A DNA stretch of 64,000 nt from Pseudonocardia sp. MH-G8 (GTDB lineage Bacteria > Actinomycetota > Actinomycetes > Mycobacteriales > Pseudonocardiaceae): NCBI RefSeq assembly GCF_002262885.1, contig NZ_NKYF01000032.1, positions 1-64,000 of the forward strand, given 5' to 3'. Shown piece by piece: positions 63,204 through 64,000 of this stretch. The notes under the pieces were generated by a model, which searched no databases, had not been told where the DNA came from, and saw nothing but the letters and a program-made list of their open reading frames with translations. The stretch's first letter is position 1. Each line of letters starts with the position of its first letter. Position numbers and translations under genes: made by a program.

Positions 63204-63519
63204 ATTCCCCGGGCCGGGGGTTGCCTCTGCGACGACCTAAATATAGCTCTGCCACAACCACTCCTCAACCCCTTTCCGACACCATTTCAGGGCCTCTTGA
63301 CGACCCCTAGTTGATTGAAAGCCCAACGCGATAAGCGGCCGACGCGGCCCCGGTCGCCGGCAACCGAGCGGCCCTATTCGCCAAAAATCACCTGCGGCGA
63401 CCCGAACGAACGACGAAAGGTGGCGATTGAAAAATAAGGGAGATGGCCGAAGGAGAGCATGAGGTAGAAATTTGAGACGGAAATGGAGAAAGAAGAAGTA
63501 AAAGCCTGGGAAAGATTGG
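63204..63519. other. AT-richer, purine-biased intergenic stretch
   Basis: These 316 bases are much less GC-rich than the rest. From about 63410 the plus strand is strongly purine-biased (runs such as GAAAAATAAGGGAGATGG and GGAGAAAGAAGAAG). Nothing here is a supported gene. Possible roles are a long 5' leader, a promoter region or an unwinding element. Confidence 0.5.
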
Positions 63520-63840
63520 ATGGCGCGGACGAAAGTTGACGGCCGGCCCGACGTGAAGTTACTCCCGAGGGAAGGCAAGTCTGGGACACCAGGTGATCCG
63601 TCCGTGGACGTCGTGACCGGCGCCGTGTCCGCCCGAGGCAGGATCCGTCCTGGTCTGCACCACGACCTGATCCCTGAGCTGATCCCCGAGGTGCACCCCT
63701 ACTTGCGGCCACGATCGCCCGTGTCGATCTTCGTAGACTCCGCGGTTCGCCACCTCAACACACCAGCTGACCCACACTGCTCTGTTCGAGTGAACCTTGC
63801 CCGTTCGCCCACGGCGACGCACCCCCGCCCTGAACGGTGA
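63520..63840 (+). CDS. Hypothetical small protein (106 aa)
   Basis: The frame from ATG 63520 to 63840 encodes a soluble protein with a His/Pro-containing segment (LHHDLIPELIPEVHPYLRPR) and SVRVNLARSP near the end. Third-position GC is fairly high, in line with coding sequence. There is no strong ribosome site, and the family is not recognised. The purine-rich leader precedes it. Confidence 0.4.
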   Translation: MARTKVDGRPDVKLLPREGKSGTPGDPSVDVVTGAVSARGRIRPGLHHDLIPELIPEVHPYLRPRSPVSIFVDSAVRHLNTPADPHCSVRVNLARSPTATHPRPER

Positions 63841-63929
63841 TCCTTCGGCCCGCACGGGTCGACGCCTGTCCGGGCCGGTACTGAAGGACCCACGAGAGGG
63901 ACGGCGGGGGCCGAACAAACGGAGGAGCG

Positions 63930-64000
63930 ATGACACGCGACGACAGATTTTTCCTGCGGGACGTGCAGGACGTCAAGCACATCTTCGGCGACAAGTGGAC
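63930..64000 (+). CDS. Start of a probable HxlR-type regulator (cut by window end)
   Basis: The 23 visible codons from ATG 63930 (GGAGGAG just upstream) read MTRDDRFFLRDVQDVKHIFG then DKW, similar to the start of HxlR-family winged-helix regulators (G-D/G-KW-T). The rest lies outside the window, so the call is tentative. Confidence 0.45.
   Translation, partial: MTRDDRFFLRDVQDVKHIFGDKW

Noticed and set aside
1..64000. CRISPR array, rRNA or tRNA genes
   Set aside because: I looked for regularly spaced direct repeats of array size and for cloverleaf-like sequence, especially near int, and saw none; short tRNAs could be missed by eye.

Overview
The window is about 72-75% GC with dense, overlapping ATGA/GTGA gene junctions, many GTG starts and a PrgI/VirB4/VirD4/replication-relaxation conjugation set. 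It looks like an accessory replicon or integrated element of a high-GC actinobacterium (a Pseudonocardia-like member of the Pseudonocardiales is my best guess; this is inference). I see no rRNA, tRNA or CRISPR.

Region 1 (about 0.2-15.8 kb) is a heavy-metal (Cd/Pb-type) island. A CmtR-like ArsR repressor (2379-2759) is translationally coupled to a P1B-type metal ATPase. A second operon holds lspA, a Na/Ca-type exchanger, a TlpA thioredoxin, CcdA and a decayed lnt. Around these lie a cation diffusion facilitator, an ICMT-like methyltransferase, an alpha/beta hydrolase pair, and two copies of a phenylacetate-CoA-ligase-like gene, one frameshifted. Up to four near-identical dyads (ATCGTC-N4-GACGAT core) sit in front of these operons, so the island looks like one regulon.

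Region 2 (16.1-19.1 kb) has a TetR regulator with an alpha/beta hydrolase, divergent from a membrane-anchored sulfite-oxidase-type molybdoenzyme.

Region 3 (19.2-30.3 kb) is a copper/periplasmic-redox island: a CopD-CtaG fusion, a DUF5134 gene with an in-frame amber codon, a four-motif multicopper oxidase, a HMA metallochaperone, a TauE/SafE-cupredoxin fusion, a DUF6153 protein, CopC, a YcnI-type DUF1775 protein and two SHOCT proteins. It also holds three broken genes (VKOR and two methyltransferases). A CTACGTAG palindrome marks two of its promoters and a degenerate copy marks a third.

Region 4 (30.4-38.4 kb) is a compact operon for a reduced complex I: A, a degenerate B/D-like fusion, then H, J, K, L, M and N. 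It has no NADH module and no Fe-S subunits, and several canonical residues are changed. The CTACGTAG palindrome also precedes this operon.

Region 5 (38.6-39.6 kb) is a truncated IS630-family transposase meeting the 3' end of a tyrosine integrase.

Region 6 (39.6-64 kb) is an integrative/conjugative element: int, a putative xis, a DNA methyltransferase with a partner gene, five 11-bp phased TACC repeats, a sigma-like HTH protein, a type IV secretion set (pilin, VirB6-like, PrgI, VirB4, VirD4), a replication-relaxation protein, a cell-wall hydrolase and a two-winged-helix protein. Its cargo is a broken GIY-YIG nuclease, a DUF6283 protein and a MoxR AAA+/VWA-metalloprotease module. The window ends in an AT-rich purine-biased stretch and the start of a probable HxlR-type regulator.
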